In this document: positions 15,493 to 27,671 of the stretch, piece by piece
Layout: each line of letters starts with the position of its first letter
Position numbering within the stretch: position 1 is the stretch's first letter
Origin: Chitinibacter bivalviorum
GTDB lineage: Bacteria > Pseudomonadota > Gammaproteobacteria > Burkholderiales > Chitinibacteraceae
Direction of reading: 5' to 3'
NCBI RefSeq assembly: GCF_013403565.1
Contig: NZ_CP058627.1
Span: 3,100,001 to 3,164,000 of the forward strand
Length of the DNA stretch: 64,000 bases
Position numbers and translations under genes: made by a program
The notes under the pieces: generated by a model
The model's input: the letters and a program-made list of their open reading frames with translations, nothing else
What the model was told of the DNA's origin: nothing
The model's database searches: none

Positions 15493-15930
15493 ATGAGCGC
15501 AGTTTTGTCATCAGGCCTGGCAACGCCATTGGCGGCGGAAGCATTTTTTGCCGAGCAGTTGAAATTCCGTACTGACCCAGCCGATCTGGCGGCGGATTTA
15601 GTTGCGGGCGAGGCGAGTATTGTCGTGCTTGATGTGCGCTCGCTCGCGCATTATCAGGCTGAACATATTCCCGGCGCGATCTCGCTTCCGCATCGAACGA
15701 TGAGCGCAGAGTCGACGCGCGATTTAGATCGCAACAAAGTATATATATGCTATTGCGACGGCATCGGTTGCAATGGCTCGACATGGGGCGCGTACAAAAT
15801 GTCCAAGTTGGGGTTTCAGGTCAAAGAGCTAATTGGCGGCATTCACTGGTGGAAACAAGATGGCTTGGCCGTGGCGACTGGTGATCAGCCGGGGGTATTA
15901 ACCAAAATCTCAATCCAGTGCGAGTGTTGA
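15493..15930 (+). CDS. Rhodanese-like domain protein
   Basis: This 145-residue protein carries one rhodanese fold: Val-Val-Leu-Asp-Val-Arg-Ser near residue 45, His-Ile-Pro-Gly-Ala-Ile-Ser-Leu-Pro near 58, and the active-site loop Ile-Cys-Tyr-Cys-Asp-Gly-Ile-Gly-Cys-Asn-Gly-Ser. Cys86, Cys88 and Cys93 are all candidates; the loop with an extra Gly-Cys is typical of a subgroup rather than of classical thiosulfate sulfurtransferases. It should transfer sulfane sulfur or act as a phosphatase-like or sensor module. A TTGGGAGAT SD precedes the ATG. The next gene starts 1 bp after its stop. Confidence 0.88.
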   Translation: MSAVLSSGLATPLAAEAFFAEQLKFRTDPADLAADLVAGEASIVVLDVRSLAHYQAEHIPGAISLPHRTMSAESTRDLDRNKVYICYCDGIGCNGSTWGAYKMSKLGFQVKELIGGIHWWKQDGLAVATGDQPGVLTKISIQCEC

Positions 15931-15931
15931 T

Positions 15932-16531
15932 ATGTATACCCCTAATCATTTTAAATCGCCCAATCGCGAAAGCGAATTGCAATTGATCGCCGATTTCCCG
16001 CTGGCAACCTTGGTGCTCAATTCTCCGAATGGCTTGGATGCCAATTTAATCCCGCTGTACTGGTTTGCAGATGAATCTGATGGGGGGCGCTTCGGTGTGC
16101 TGCGCGGCCACGTCGCACGCGCCAATCCGCTTTGGCAGCAGGCGGGAGCCGAGGTGCTGGCGATCTTTCAATCGCCCAGCCACTATATTTCGCCGGGCTA
16201 TTACCCCAGTAAAGCGCGTGACCCGCGTGTCGTGCCGACGTGGAATTATTCGACGGTGCAAGTGCGTGGTGAACTAAAGGTGCTGGAGTCGAGCGAGGCC
16301 TTGCTGAGTTTACTCACCAAAGTTACCACGCATCATGAGCAGGGGAGTGCATCGCCGTGGCAACTGAGCGATGCGCCAGCACCCTATTTGGACAAGATGC
16401 TGGCGGCGATCGTGGGGATTGAAATTAAAATCAGCAGCAGCATCAGCGGCAAATTCAAACAAAGCCAGAATCAATCCGCTGAAAATCAGGCGGGGGTGCG
16501 TGAGGCGCTGGCAGCGAACCTTGGACGATGA
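15932..16531 (+). CDS. PaiB-like FMN-binding negative regulator
   Basis: This 199-residue protein starts with the family hallmark Met-Tyr-Thr-Pro-Asn-His-Phe and continues with a split-barrel flavin-reductase-like fold. Visible segments are Ala-Thr-Leu-Val, Asn-Leu-Ile-Pro-Leu-Tyr-Trp, Gly-His-Val-Ala-Arg-Ala-Asn, and Tyr-Ile-Ser-Pro-Gly-Tyr-Tyr-Pro-Ser-Lys with Val-Pro-Thr-Trp-Asn-Tyr. In Bacillus subtilis the homologue PaiB acts with the acetyltransferase PaiA on sporulation and degradative enzyme genes. Here a GNAT gene overlaps its end by 4 bp, echoing that pairing. Binding of haem or FMN is known for some members but cannot be shown here. Confidence 0.9.
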   Translation: MYTPNHFKSPNRESELQLIADFPLATLVLNSPNGLDANLIPLYWFADESDGGRFGVLRGHVARANPLWQQAGAEVLAIFQSPSHYISPGYYPSKARDPRVVPTWNYSTVQVRGELKVLESSEALLSLLTKVTTHHEQGSASPWQLSDAPAPYLDKMLAAIVGIEIKISSSISGKFKQSQNQSAENQAGVREALAANLGR

Positions 16532-17244
16532 ATATGAATCGCGACATCTATATTAATGAATTTGGTCAGCCGCTTGGCCCCATTGTCGAAAATTGGCAGG
16601 GCGCGGCATTTCCAATCCCTAAATTATTGGCAGGCTGGGGCTGCCGGCTTGAGCCGCTTGATGCCGACGCCCATGCGCAAAGTCTTTGGCAGGCATTTGC
16701 TGCGGACAGTGGCGCAATGTGGACTTACTTTAGTGCTGGCCCCTACGATAGCTTTCGAGCATTTCACAGCGAGTTGGCGACGCGGGCGCAGCAAATCGAT
16801 CCGCAGTATTACGCCATTGTCGATGCGAGCTCAGGGTTGGCCTTGGGATTGGCGAGCTATCTGCGGATAGATCCGAAGGCGGGCAGTATCGAAGTGGGCT
16901 GGCTTCACTTTTCACCAGCATTGCAAAGAACACGTTTGGCGACCGCAGCGATGGTTTTGATGATGGAGTATGCCTTTGAGCTTGGGTTTAGGCGTTACGA
17001 GTGGAAATGCAACAACCTCAATGCGCCATCCAAACGAGCCGCCGAGCGACTGGGTTTTACCTTTGAAGGTATTTTCCGCCAAGCCACCGTCAACAAAGGC
17101 CGCAGTCGCGATACCGCATGGTTTTCTATCTTAGATAGCGAATGGCCTGACTTGCGGAAGGTCTATGAAGCATGGCTGGCCGTCGATAATTTCGACGCCA
17201 ATGGCCAGCAGCGGCAAAAGCTGTCCGAATTCATGCGCAAATAA
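16528..17244 (+). CDS. GNAT-family acetyltransferase (RimJ/RimL type)
   Basis: This 238-residue protein resembles RimJ/RimL-like N-acetyltransferases. An Arg-Leu-Glu-Pro-Leu segment lies near the N-terminus and Ile-Glu-Val-Gly-Trp-Leu-His-Phe-Ser-Pro in the centre. Arg-Thr-Arg-Leu-Ala-Thr-Ala-Ala is followed by Tyr-Glu-Trp-Lys-Cys-Asn-Asn-Leu-Asn-Ala-Pro-Ser-Lys-Arg-Ala-Ala-Glu-Arg-Leu-Gly-Phe. It overlaps the PaiB-like gene by 4 bp, so translation is probably coupled. It is the last gene before a strong terminator, closing the 14.5-17.2 kb operon. The acceptor is unknown; family members modify protein N-termini or small amines. Confidence 0.88.
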   Translation: MNMNRDIYINEFGQPLGPIVENWQGAAFPIPKLLAGWGCRLEPLDADAHAQSLWQAFAADSGAMWTYFSAGPYDSFRAFHSELATRAQQIDPQYYAIVDASSGLALGLASYLRIDPKAGSIEVGWLHFSPALQRTRLATAAMVLMMEYAFELGFRRYEWKCNNLNAPSKRAAERLGFTFEGIFRQATVNKGRSRDTAWFSILDSEWPDLRKVYEAWLAVDNFDANGQQRQKLSEFMRK

Positions 17245-17251
17245 GTAGCAA

Positions 17252-17284
17252 ACACAGCCCGCGTTAGCGGGCTGTGTGCTTTTC
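17252..17284 (+). terminator. Rho-independent terminator of the GNAT/PaiB operon
   Basis: ACACAGCCCGC (17252-17262) pairs with GCGGGCTGTGT (17267-17277) around a GTTA loop, an 11-bp GC-rich stem, followed by GCTTTT. It separates the operon from the rrn promoter region. Confidence 0.9.
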
Positions 17285-17479
17285 GGCGTGTTGATTTCGC
17301 TGTTTTCATGCTTTTTCTGCTTTTGCTACTGCACCTCTCCTTCTTTTTCGTGCTTTCTGACCGAATTCGCTGGTGCTGCGAGGCTGGTTTTTTGCCTTTG
17401 CTGCAAAAATGTTTCAAATCTAGTTCCTATTCAGATCAACCACTTAGCGCCTTTCTTCGCTTTTCTTTGCCGATAGGTG

Positions 17480-17508
17480 TTGACGGGCTTCGAGGCGGTG
17501 GGTATAGT
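17480..17508 (+). promoter_or_regulatory. Sigma70-type rrn promoter
   Basis: TTGACG at 17480-17485 and TATAGT at 17503-17508 are separated by exactly 17 bp. A GC-rich stretch (GGCC) follows the -10 box, as in stringently controlled rRNA promoters. It lies ~215 bp before mature 16S. The rest of the 17285-17724 leader holds boxA, the processing arm and no gene. Confidence 0.75.
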
Positions 17509-17555
17509 TCGGCCTCTCTGCTGATGACGCAACGAAACGAAGCGATCCCAGCAAC

Positions 17556-17567
17556 GATCTTTAACAA
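17556..17567 (+). promoter_or_regulatory. boxA antitermination element of the rrn leader
   Basis: GATCTTTAACAA resembles the consensus TGCTCTTTAACAA recognised in the transcript by NusB/NusE. It stands just upstream of the 16S processing stem, the usual place. Confidence 0.7.
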
Positions 17568-17569
17568 TA

Positions 17570-17591
17570 TACAGCCGATGAGTGTGAGTGC
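17570..17591 (+). other. Pre-16S processing stem, 5' arm
   Basis: The 20 bases 17570-17589 are a perfect reverse complement of 19284-19303 downstream of 16S, and the pairing extends by a G-U and a C-G pair. This is the long double strand expected for RNase III cleavage of the primary rRNA transcript. Confidence 0.85.
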
Positions 17592-17724
17592 TTGATTCGT
17601 AGGTCGAAACAAGTGCTTGCACTCAATTGAAAAAGTAATATTTGTAGTCTGAACTTCGGTTCAAACTCGGATGTTCTTTTGAGTATTGAAGTACAAGCCA
17701 AGTAGTAAAAATAGCATAGCGATT

Positions 17725-19259
<1,535 letters not shown>

Positions 19260-19281
19260 AAGAGAAAGACCTGCGGGTCAA

Positions 19282-19303
19282 GTACTCACACTCATCGGCT
19301 GTA
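19282..19303 (+). other. Pre-16S processing stem, 3' arm
   Basis: This arm pairs with 17570-17591 across the whole 16S gene. It lies 23 nt after the mature 16S 3' end. Confidence 0.85.
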
Positions 19304-19377
19304 GAATTTGAAGATACAGAGAAAGTAACTGCGAGATGAAGCAATTGATCTCAGGGTTACGGACTTGGTTGGAAGCT

Positions 19378-19454
19378 GGGTCAGTAGCTCAGTCGGTTAG
19401 AGCACCGTCTTGATAAGGCGGGGGTCGCTGGTTCGATTCCAGCTTGACCCACCA
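19378..19454 (+). tRNA. ileT: tRNA-Ile (GAT anticodon)
   Basis: This 77-nt cloverleaf includes an encoded CCA. The acceptor GGGTCAG pairs with CTTGACCC, the D-arm reads AGCTCAGTCGGTTAGAGC, the anticodon loop is CTTGATAAG, and the T-arm has GGTTCGATTCC. It lies in the 16S-23S spacer, the classic position for tRNA-Ile. Confidence 0.97.
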
Positions 19455-19493
19455 CTTACCTAGTAAGTGGAAACAGCTTAGTAATGCCAGATT

Positions 19494-19569
19494 GGGGGAT
19501 TAGCTCAGTTGGGAGAGCACCTGCTTTGCAAGCAGGGGGTCGTCGGTTCGATCCCGTCATCCTCCACCA
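19494..19569 (+). tRNA. alaT: tRNA-Ala (TGC anticodon)
   Basis: This 76-nt cloverleaf has an encoded CCA. Its acceptor GGGGGAT pairs with ATCCTCC, AGCTCAGTTGGGAGAGC is the D-arm, the anticodon loop is CTTTGCAAG, and the T-arm has GGTTCGATCCC. It follows tRNA-Ile by 39 bp, the usual Ile-Ala pair. Confidence 0.97.
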
Positions 19570-19921
19570 CACCTTGCGGCGAGCACTGTGCAAACAGTGG
19601 TGCAGCAAAAAAGTCACTGTCAAGAATTTAGAATTCAGTCAATAGACGGATCAGTAGTTGGGATTCGGGTTGTTGATTTTGTTCTGGTTTCTTAAATCGG
19701 AATGTCGAAAGACATCTGTATCGTTCTTTAACAAAATAGAAGAAGTAATATCTCCTAATTAAACAATGTGAAAACAGGGTGACTTGTTTTTACAGTAATA
19801 AATTGGGTTGATTGTATCTGCTGATGTAAAAGTCAGCCGTTGAATAGCGTGAGAAACTATTCAACAAGTCGTAAATACGAAACTCTGACCAAGAGTACGG
19901 TAAAACGTGTTTGAGGTTATA
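19570..19921 (+). other. tRNA-Ala to 23S internal transcribed spacer
   Basis: This 352-nt spacer has no gene. It contains a second boxA (CGTTCTTTAACAA, 19721-19733). It also holds a 13-nt arm at 19734-19746 that is perfectly complementary to 22912-22924 after 23S, and a local hairpin GTTGAATAG/CTATTCAAC (19839-19865). The 5' arm of the 23S processing stem (from 19914) is at its end. Confidence 0.8.
19721..19733 (+). promoter_or_regulatory. boxA of the 16S-23S spacer
   Basis: TCGTTCTTTAACA closely matches the boxA consensus and stands ~190 nt before 23S, where antitermination is re-established in many rrn operons. Confidence 0.7.
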
Positions 19922-22808
<2,887 letters not shown>

Positions 22809-22911
22809 TATAACCTGAGACGCGTTAAGCGGCTGATGGTATAATCGACCCAATACAAGTTAAGAGATATGAGATCAGTTGATGAGTGTAGCGAATCAAC
22901 TGATTGTTAAG

Positions 22912-22924
22912 ACTTCTTCTATTT
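22912..22924 (+). other. Second long-range arm outside 23S
   Basis: ACTTCTTCTATTT is the perfect reverse complement of AAATAGAAGAAGT at 19734-19746, directly after the spacer boxA. It could form an outer stem around pre-23S, about 100 nt beyond the main processing stem. Confidence 0.55.
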
Positions 22925-22963
22925 CGAGTGATTGTTTGAAAGAACAGTGACTCACCCAGTTTT

Positions 22964-23078
22964 GTCTGGTGACCATAGCGAGGTGGTCCCACTCCTTCCC
23001 ATCCCGAACAGGACAGTGAAACGCCTCAGCGCCGATGATAGTGCGGATAGCCCGTGTGAAAGTAGGTCATTGCCAGAC
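22964..23078 (+). rRNA. rrf: 5S ribosomal RNA
   Basis: This 115-nt gene has terminal helix GTCTGGTGACC paired with GGTCATTGCCAGAC. The internal landmarks TCCCATCCCGAACAGGACAG and GCCGATGATAGTG are as in betaproteobacterial 5S. It closes the operon, 155 nt after 23S. Confidence 0.95.
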
Positions 23079-23090
23079 TCCCCTAAGTAT

Positions 23091-23122
23091 AAAAGCCCAG
23101 TGTGAAAACACTGGGCTTTTTG
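23091..23122 (+). terminator. rrn operon terminator
   Basis: AAAAGCCCAGTGT (23091-23103) pairs with ACACTGGGCTTTT (23108-23120) around GAAA, a 13-bp stem ending in a T run. It lies 12 bp after 5S. Confidence 0.92.
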
Positions 23123-23210
23123 CTTTGCGCTTTGCGCGGAGGAAATGATGTGCGTCGGGGTATGTCCATTAAGTCCATTTAAATATTGCTCTCTGGTGAT
23201 ATACCCATGC

Positions 23211-23390
23211 AACTAAGGGGCATGTTCAGATTGTGTGTTGATATGAATAGAACTTGGTTTGACTACGAAAAACGATATTCGTAGTTACGCTGCTTTTCTT
23301 TATGTCGCGTCACGGTGGGTTACGCCCTAAGGGGCTAACCCACCCTACGATTCTTGTTATCAACACTTTATCTGAACATGCCCCAACTAA
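23211..23390. mobile_element. MITE-like element with inverted termini and target duplication
   Basis: A 168-bp element (23217-23384) is bounded by inverted termini. The outer 15 bp GGGGCATGTTCAGAT match perfectly, then 3 mismatches, then GTGTTGATA matches again (24 of 27). AACTAA flanks both sides (23211-23216 and 23385-23390) as a direct target duplication. Inside are two hairpins: ACTACGAA/TTCGTAGT (23262-23285) and GGTGGGTTA/TAACCCACC (23314-23344). No protein is encoded. A partial terminus copy, TGTTCAGATAAAG, occurs just outside at 23395-23407. The rest of 23123-23646 has no gene I can support. Confidence 0.65.
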
Positions 23391-23646
23391 GTCGTGTTCA
23401 GATAAAGAAGTTCAATTACTTCTATTTATTTCGCATGCTGCAGTATTCAATCCCTCATAAATCCCCAGTACAGCATTGTGCAATTAAGTTTGAAGGCCGA
23501 GCCAGTAATGCGGTGCGCAAATTTTCAGAAATAAACTGAGGATAGATTCGGAAATAGCGAATGTTTTTAAATTGAATCAAAGCGTAAAGTGAAATTGCAT
23601 TCTTCAATTTGAGTAAACGACGTGTCTTTAATCTGTGGGGTGATTT

Positions 23647-23913
23647 ATGCTCGTTATTTCGGTGTTATGTTTTCTCGTACTATTTGCGATTGCGGCTTAC
23701 TTCTTTAGATTCTTTCCTTGGACTCGGCGTGAATGGGAAGCCTTGCCTACTAAAGCTGAATACATTGCCGAGCATGGCTCTACAGAAGAAGTGGCATGCT
23801 GCAAATGTGGCTCAACGAATACGTTTGATTTTGGTGGGCTTAACCCGGGGATGACGAATCGAAAAGTACTGTGTACGAAGTGCAAAACCGCTTTGTGGCG
23901 CGAGTCGTACTAA
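23647..23913 (+). CDS. Small membrane-anchored zinc-ribbon protein
   Basis: This 88-residue protein has an N-terminal membrane helix (residues 2-20, Leu-Val-Ile-Ser-Val-Leu-Cys-Phe-Leu) and a basic Arg-Arg stop-transfer. A C-terminal zinc ribbon is built from Cys51-Cys52-x-Cys54 and Cys76-x-x-Cys79. I do not recognise a named family. The ATG at 23647 follows TGTGGGG with good spacing, while the overlapping frame starting at 23609 lacks these features. It is isolated between the MITE-like element and a bidirectional terminator, so it is probably monocistronic. The function is unknown. Confidence 0.75.
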   Translation: MLVISVLCFLVLFAIAAYFFRFFPWTRREWEALPTKAEYIAEHGSTEEVACCKCGSTNTFDFGGLNPGMTNRKVLCTKCKTALWRESY

Positions 23914-23957
23914 CTCCGTTGCAAATTAAATGTCACCGATTAAATTTAAGTGCAAAT

Positions 23958-23990
23958 AAAAGCCCAGACTCATCTGGGCTTTTATTTTTT
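23958..23990. terminator. Bidirectional terminator
   Basis: AAAAGCCCAGA (23958-23968) pairs with TCTGGGCTTTT (23973-23983) around CTCA, then ATTTTTT. The T run on one side and A run on the other let it serve both the zinc-ribbon gene and the convergent acyltransferase gene, which ends at 23999. Confidence 0.88.
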
Positions 23991-23998
23991 CGTGCAGC

Positions 23999-24859
23999 TT
24001 AGTAGAGGATAGGCTCGCCTTCAGGGCGAGTTTTGAAGCGGCGGTGGAGCCAGTAGTATTGGCTAGGGTGTGCTGTCGCAATTTGCTCGATGAATTGATT
24101 CATGCGATCGGTATCGGCTTGCAAATCACCCGTTGGGTAGTTTTCCCAGGCGGGATAGTAGCGCGAAATAAAGCAGCCTTTGCCGACGGTGGTGATGACG
24201 GGAACCACGACAGCATGTGTCATTTCGGCAAGCTTGCCGAGCATCGGTAACGTTGCGGCTGGTACGCCAAAAAAGGGCGAGAAGATGGATTGCTGTGGCC
24301 CCATGTCTTGATCGGGGAGATAGTAAAAGGGCATTTTGGCTTTTAGCGTGCGCACGATGGGGCGGATGCCATCGGTGCGCTTGATTAGTACGGGTTCGTT
24401 AAAGCGCGAGCGGATCTGCAGGCTGATGTCGTGAAAAACGCCACGCTGTTCGGCGTACATGCTCGCGCCTTTGTGATCCATCGTGTAGGCCACGCCGCCA
24501 AAATCAAGACCGAGAAAATGCGGTACCAACATAATAATGGCTTTGTCTTGCTGAGCATTAAAGTGCTCTAATCCCTCGATATGTATCAGTCTGCGAAGCC
24601 TATTTTCTGGCGCATGCAGCAAGATACTGTAGCCCAGTATCGTGCTGGCCATGTCGATAAAATGCTGGCGTAGCACTCGTTGGCGCTCTGTGTCGCTCCA
24701 CTTGGGAAAGCATAGCTGCAAATTCGTCAGGCCAATGTGGCGACGGCGTTTGATGAGTAAATACAGCAGCGAGCCCATCGGAATGGCGATCCACTGCATA
24801 ACGCGAAATGGCAGCCAATGCAGTAGCCATAGCAAGGCTTTGACGAGTTTTAATTTCAT
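23999..24859 (-). CDS. LpxL/HtrB-type lipid A acyltransferase (second of pair)
   Basis: This 286-residue protein is a lysophospholipid-acyltransferase-superfamily member of the lipid A late acyltransferase group. One N-terminal membrane segment (~residues 18-38) anchors it to the inner membrane. The catalytic HX4D motif is His114-Phe-Leu-Gly-Leu-Asp119. The Arg-Thr-Asp-Gly-Ile-Arg-Pro and Tyr-Leu-Pro-Asp-Gln-Asp segments are the family's later blocks. It should add a secondary acyl chain from acyl-ACP to lipid A. Its ATG overlaps the upstream paralogue by 4 bp, so the two are translationally coupled. Which of the pair is LpxL-like and which LpxM-like cannot be decided by eye. Confidence 0.9.
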   Translation of the reverse strand: MKLKLVKALLWLLHWLPFRVMQWIAIPMGSLLYLLIKRRRHIGLTNLQLCFPKWSDTERQRVLRQHFIDMASTILGYSILLHAPENRLRRLIHIEGLEHFNAQQDKAIIMLVPHFLGLDFGGVAYTMDHKGASMYAEQRGVFHDISLQIRSRFNEPVLIKRTDGIRPIVRTLKAKMPFYYLPDQDMGPQQSIFSPFFGVPAATLPMLGKLAEMTHAVVVPVITTVGKGCFISRYYPAWENYPTGDLQADTDRMNQFIEQIATAHPSQYYWLHRRFKTRPEGEPILY

Positions 24860-25734
24860 ACTTGTGCTCCCGGTGGGAGTGGCGCGCCAGCGGGGTGTTT
24901 ATAGCGGCTGTAGCTCCAGAAATATTGCTCAGGAATCTGGCGGATCAGGTCTTCGACATTCTGATTAAGGAGCGTCGCATCGTGTTCTGCGTCGCCATTG
25001 AGCTCGCCCACAAATGGCTGCACGTGAAAACGATAGCCACGCCCAATGCCAAGTCGTTCGGTGTAGCATGGCAGAATAATCGCGTTGCTGGCTTTGGCCA
25101 TTTTGGTCAGTAAACTCATGGTGTACGCCGGATCGCCGAAAAAGGGTGCCCAAACGCCTTCTCCGCCGCCAGGGACTTGATCGGGTAGTAGGTAAGCGAC
25201 GCCGCCTTGTTTCAGCGTTTTGAGTAAGACGCGCACACCCGAAGCATTTGCGGGCGCAGGCTCGGCGCCGCCGCGTGAACGAGAGTAAATCATCAAAGGC
25301 TCAAGGTAGGCTTGTTTTGGTGGGCGGTATAGCGGTGCAAGCTTTCTTGGGATTAGCCCTGCAACGCATACCCCGGTCATTTCTAGTGCGCCTAAATGGG
25401 GCGACATAAAGATAATTGGCCGATCCGTCGCTAGCGCCGCTTCGACATGCTCCCAGCCGCGCTTTTCTTTGACGAGCTTGAGCAGATCATCAATGGGTCT
25501 CATCCAATGTGGTAAAAATTCTAATGCTGCAACACCCAGCTCAGGAATACTTGACTTGATTAATCGGTTATAATCAGAGCTATTTTTGGCAATTGCGCTG
25601 ATTTTTAAGTTGGTTCGTAGCACGCGCCGGTGACGGGGGGAGCCCCACCACACCAGCCAGCCGACGACCCAGCCGAGCGCTTGCAGCAAGGGCAGTGGCA
25701 ATTTTGCGATAAGTTTGGAAAGCGTAAGCAGCAT
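24856..25734 (-). CDS. LpxL/HtrB-type lipid A acyltransferase (first of pair)
   Basis: This 292-residue paralogue of the next gene has an N-terminal hydrophobic segment (residues ~8-31) and the catalytic HX4E variant His113-Leu-Gly-Ala-Leu-Glu118. [20 protein letters not shown] and Phe-Trp-Ser-Tyr-Ser-Arg-Tyr-Lys blocks are also present. Asp and Glu are both used at the final motif position in the family. The frame extends to 25785, but the ATG at 25734 gives the family N-terminus. It is divergent from metK across 82 bp, an arrangement also seen in other betaproteobacteria. Confidence 0.9.
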   Translation of the reverse strand: MLLTLSKLIAKLPLPLLQALGWVVGWLVWWGSPRHRRVLRTNLKISAIAKNSSDYNRLIKSSIPELGVAALEFLPHWMRPIDDLLKLVKEKRGWEHVEAALATDRPIIFMSPHLGALEMTGVCVAGLIPRKLAPLYRPPKQAYLEPLMIYSRSRGGAEPAPANASGVRVLLKTLKQGGVAYLLPDQVPGGGEGVWAPFFGDPAYTMSLLTKMAKASNAIILPCYTERLGIGRGYRFHVQPFVGELNGDAEHDATLLNQNVEDLIRQIPEQYFWSYSRYKHPAGAPLPPGAQV

Positions 25735-25816
25735 AGGAATGTTGATGCGTGATTTGAATGCAGATTGTAGCTGCGATTGGCCCACTTGGGGTCATGTAAC
25801 CGAGGGTATTAAAGCA

Positions 25817-26986
25817 ATGAAAGATTTTTTATTTACATCTGAGTCGGTTTCTGAAGGCCATCCAGATAAAGTAGCAGACCAAATTTCCGACGCCATTTTG
25901 GACGCCATTCTGGCGCAAGACAAAACGGCACGTGTGGCTGCTGAAACGCTGGTGAATACCGGTCTGGTGGTGTTGGCGGGTGAAATCACTACGCATGCCA
26001 ATATCGACTACATCCAAATTGCTCGCGATACCGTGAAACGCATCGGTTACGATCATTCTGATATCGGTTTTGATTACAAAACGTGCGCGGTCTTGGTGGC
26101 GTACGACAAACAATCGCCTGACATCGCTCAGGGGGTGAACGAAGGCCAAGGTCTGGATCTGGACATGGGGGCGGGCGATCAAGGTTTGATGTTTGGCTAT
26201 GCGTGCGATGAAACGCCGCAATTGATGCCAGCACCGATCTATTATTCACACCGTTTGATGCAGCGTCAGGCTGAATTGCGCAAAGATGGCCGTCTGCCAT
26301 GGTTGCGCCCTGATGCAAAATCGCAAGTGACGCTGCGCTACGATGGCCAAACTGGCAAAGTCAAAGAAGTTGATACCGTTGTGCTGTCGACTCAGCATCA
26401 CCCAGATGTATCACACGCGCAATTGTCTGAAGCGGTGATCGAGCACATTATCAAGCCGGTCTTGCCGTCTGAGTGGATTACTGAAAACACCAAATTCTTG
26501 GTGAACCCAACGGGTCGCTTTGTGATCGGCGGCCCAATGGGCGATTGCGGTCTGACAGGCCGTAAAATCATCGTGGATACCTACGGCGGTGCAGCCCCAC
26601 ACGGTGGTGGTGCATTCTCGGGTAAAGACCCGTCAAAAGTGGATCGTTCCGCTGCGTACGCGATGCGTTATGTAGCGAAAAACATCGTTGCTGCTGGCAT
26701 CGCGAAACAGTGTCTGGTGCAAGTGTCATACGCCATTGGCGTGGCGCAACCGGTGTCGATCATGGTTGATACTTGGGATACCGGCGTGATTCCAAATGAC
26801 CAAATCGTTGATTTGATCAAAGCGAACTTTGATTTGCGTCCGAAAGGCATTATCCAGATGCTCGATTTGCAACGTCCGGTGTACAGCCGCACCGCTGCCT
26901 ATGGTCACTTTGGTCGCGAAGAACCTGATTTTTCATGGGAACGCACTGATAAGGTCGAACAGCTTAAAGCGGCTGCCGGTCTGTAA
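25817..26986 (+). CDS. metK: S-adenosylmethionine synthetase
   Basis: This 389-residue cytosolic enzyme makes SAM from methionine and ATP. Signatures are Ser-Glu-Gly-His-Pro-Asp-Lys near residue 12, the family hexapeptide Gly-Ala-Gly-Asp-Gln-Gly near 115, and Gly-Gly-Gly-Ala-Phe-Ser-Gly-Lys-Asp near 260. Length is normal. The frame is open to 25715, but the ATG at 25817 (Met-Lys-Asp-Phe-Leu-Phe-Thr) is the conserved start. I see no SAM riboswitch in the 82-bp upstream gap. It supplies SAM used by the methyltransferases encoded here (rsmD, rsmH, rsmE), whose product SAH is cleared by AhcY downstream. Confidence 0.98.
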   Translation: MKDFLFTSESVSEGHPDKVADQISDAILDAILAQDKTARVAAETLVNTGLVVLAGEITTHANIDYIQIARDTVKRIGYDHSDIGFDYKTCAVLVAYDKQSPDIAQGVNEGQGLDLDMGAGDQGLMFGYACDETPQLMPAPIYYSHRLMQRQAELRKDGRLPWLRPDAKSQVTLRYDGQTGKVKEVDTVVLSTQHHPDVSHAQLSEAVIEHIIKPVLPSEWITENTKFLVNPTGRFVIGGPMGDCGLTGRKIIVDTYGGAAPHGGGAFSGKDPSKVDRSAAYAMRYVAKNIVAAGIAKQCLVQVSYAIGVAQPVSIMVDTWDTGVIPNDQIVDLIKANFDLRPKGIIQMLDLQRPVYSRTAAYGHFGREEPDFSWERTDKVEQLKAAAGL

Positions 26987-27003
26987 TCTCGTGTCACAGC
27001 ATT

Positions 27004-27030
27004 CAGCCGCCCTAGGGCGGCTGTTTTTAT
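27004..27030 (+). terminator. metK terminator
   Basis: CAGCCGCCC (27004-27012) pairs with GGGCGGCTG (27015-27023) and is followed by TTTTTATTT. The minimal TA between arms means a slightly melted loop in practice. Confidence 0.88.
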
Positions 27031-27133
27031 TTCAGCGTCCGACTTTGTAAACTGAAGCGATGCAGATCAAAGTCGCCGTTGGCGATCTGTGTTGTAATTC
27101 AGATCTAATCGTTGTTTATGCAGGAGATCCACT

Positions 27134-27589
27134 ATGTCCATTGTCACTCGACTGGCTTCGCCCCCTGAATATCGCAAACTGGCGCCGTGGTTTACCGACG
27201 CTGGGCAAGCTGCGCCTACGTTGGCGGATATGGTGCTGCTGGCGGAAGACGAAGGTGAGCTGTGTGGTGCCCTTCGCGTCGTGATGGGGCGTGGCTTGAT
27301 TCGACTCGATGGCGTGATTGCGCGCGACGATGAAGTGCTGCAAGTCTTGTTGAACCAATCGGCGCGTTGGGTCGGCCGCGAAGCGTGCTGGGCTTTAGTT
27401 TCAGAAAAAGCTCTGCCGGTGTATCTGGCTACAGGCTTTGAGTTGCAAGCTGTTGCACCGGATACCCTGGTGGCAGAAATGCAGCAGCAAGCGCTCATCG
27501 CGGTGATGCGGCCTGTGCCCCAAGAGGCTGAAGCCACCGAGGAAATCGCTGTGGCGGCTACGGGTGGCTCTGCGTTGCCGTCTGCTTAA
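27134..27589 (+). CDS. GNAT-like acetyltransferase
   Basis: This 151-residue protein has the layout of a GNAT domain: an N-terminal helix, Asp-Met-Val-Leu-Leu-Ala-Glu-Asp-Glu-Gly-Glu-Leu-Cys-Gly-Ala-Leu-Arg, a central Leu-Asp-Gly-Val-Ile strand, then Leu-Pro-Val-Tyr-Leu-Ala-Thr-Gly-Phe-Glu. The usual Q/R-x-x-G-x-G/A loop is not obvious, so activity is uncertain. The ~25 C-terminal residues are Glu/Ala-rich and probably disordered. A GCAGGAGAT SD precedes the ATG. It sits between the metK terminator and the ahcY riboswitch, likely as its own unit. Confidence 0.65.
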   Translation: MSIVTRLASPPEYRKLAPWFTDAGQAAPTLADMVLLAEDEGELCGALRVVMGRGLIRLDGVIARDDEVLQVLLNQSARWVGREACWALVSEKALPVYLATGFELQAVAPDTLVAEMQQQALIAVMRPVPQEAEATEEIAVAATGGSALPSA

Positions 27590-27671
27590 TCACGCCCATA
27601 TTCACCGCTGATCGGCTACTTATTGCTTTGATAGGCAGCCAGATCGCGTTTTTTACGCTAGAATTGCCCCA

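Noticed and set aside
22952..23212. 86-codon frame antisense to 5S rRNA
   Set aside because: It overlaps the 5S gene and rrn terminator; not a credible protein.
23309..23346. Interpretation of the GGTGGGTTA/TAACCCACC hairpin as a transcription terminator
   Set aside because: No T tract follows and it is internal to the element with inverted termini, so it fits an element structure better.
23354..23539. 61-codon frame starting in the right end of the MITE-like element
   Set aside because: The start is a weak codon within the terminal repeat, no SD is present and the sequence has no recognisable fold.
25735..25816. SAM riboswitch before metK
   Set aside because: The gap is only 82 bp and shows none of the conserved SAM-aptamer segments.
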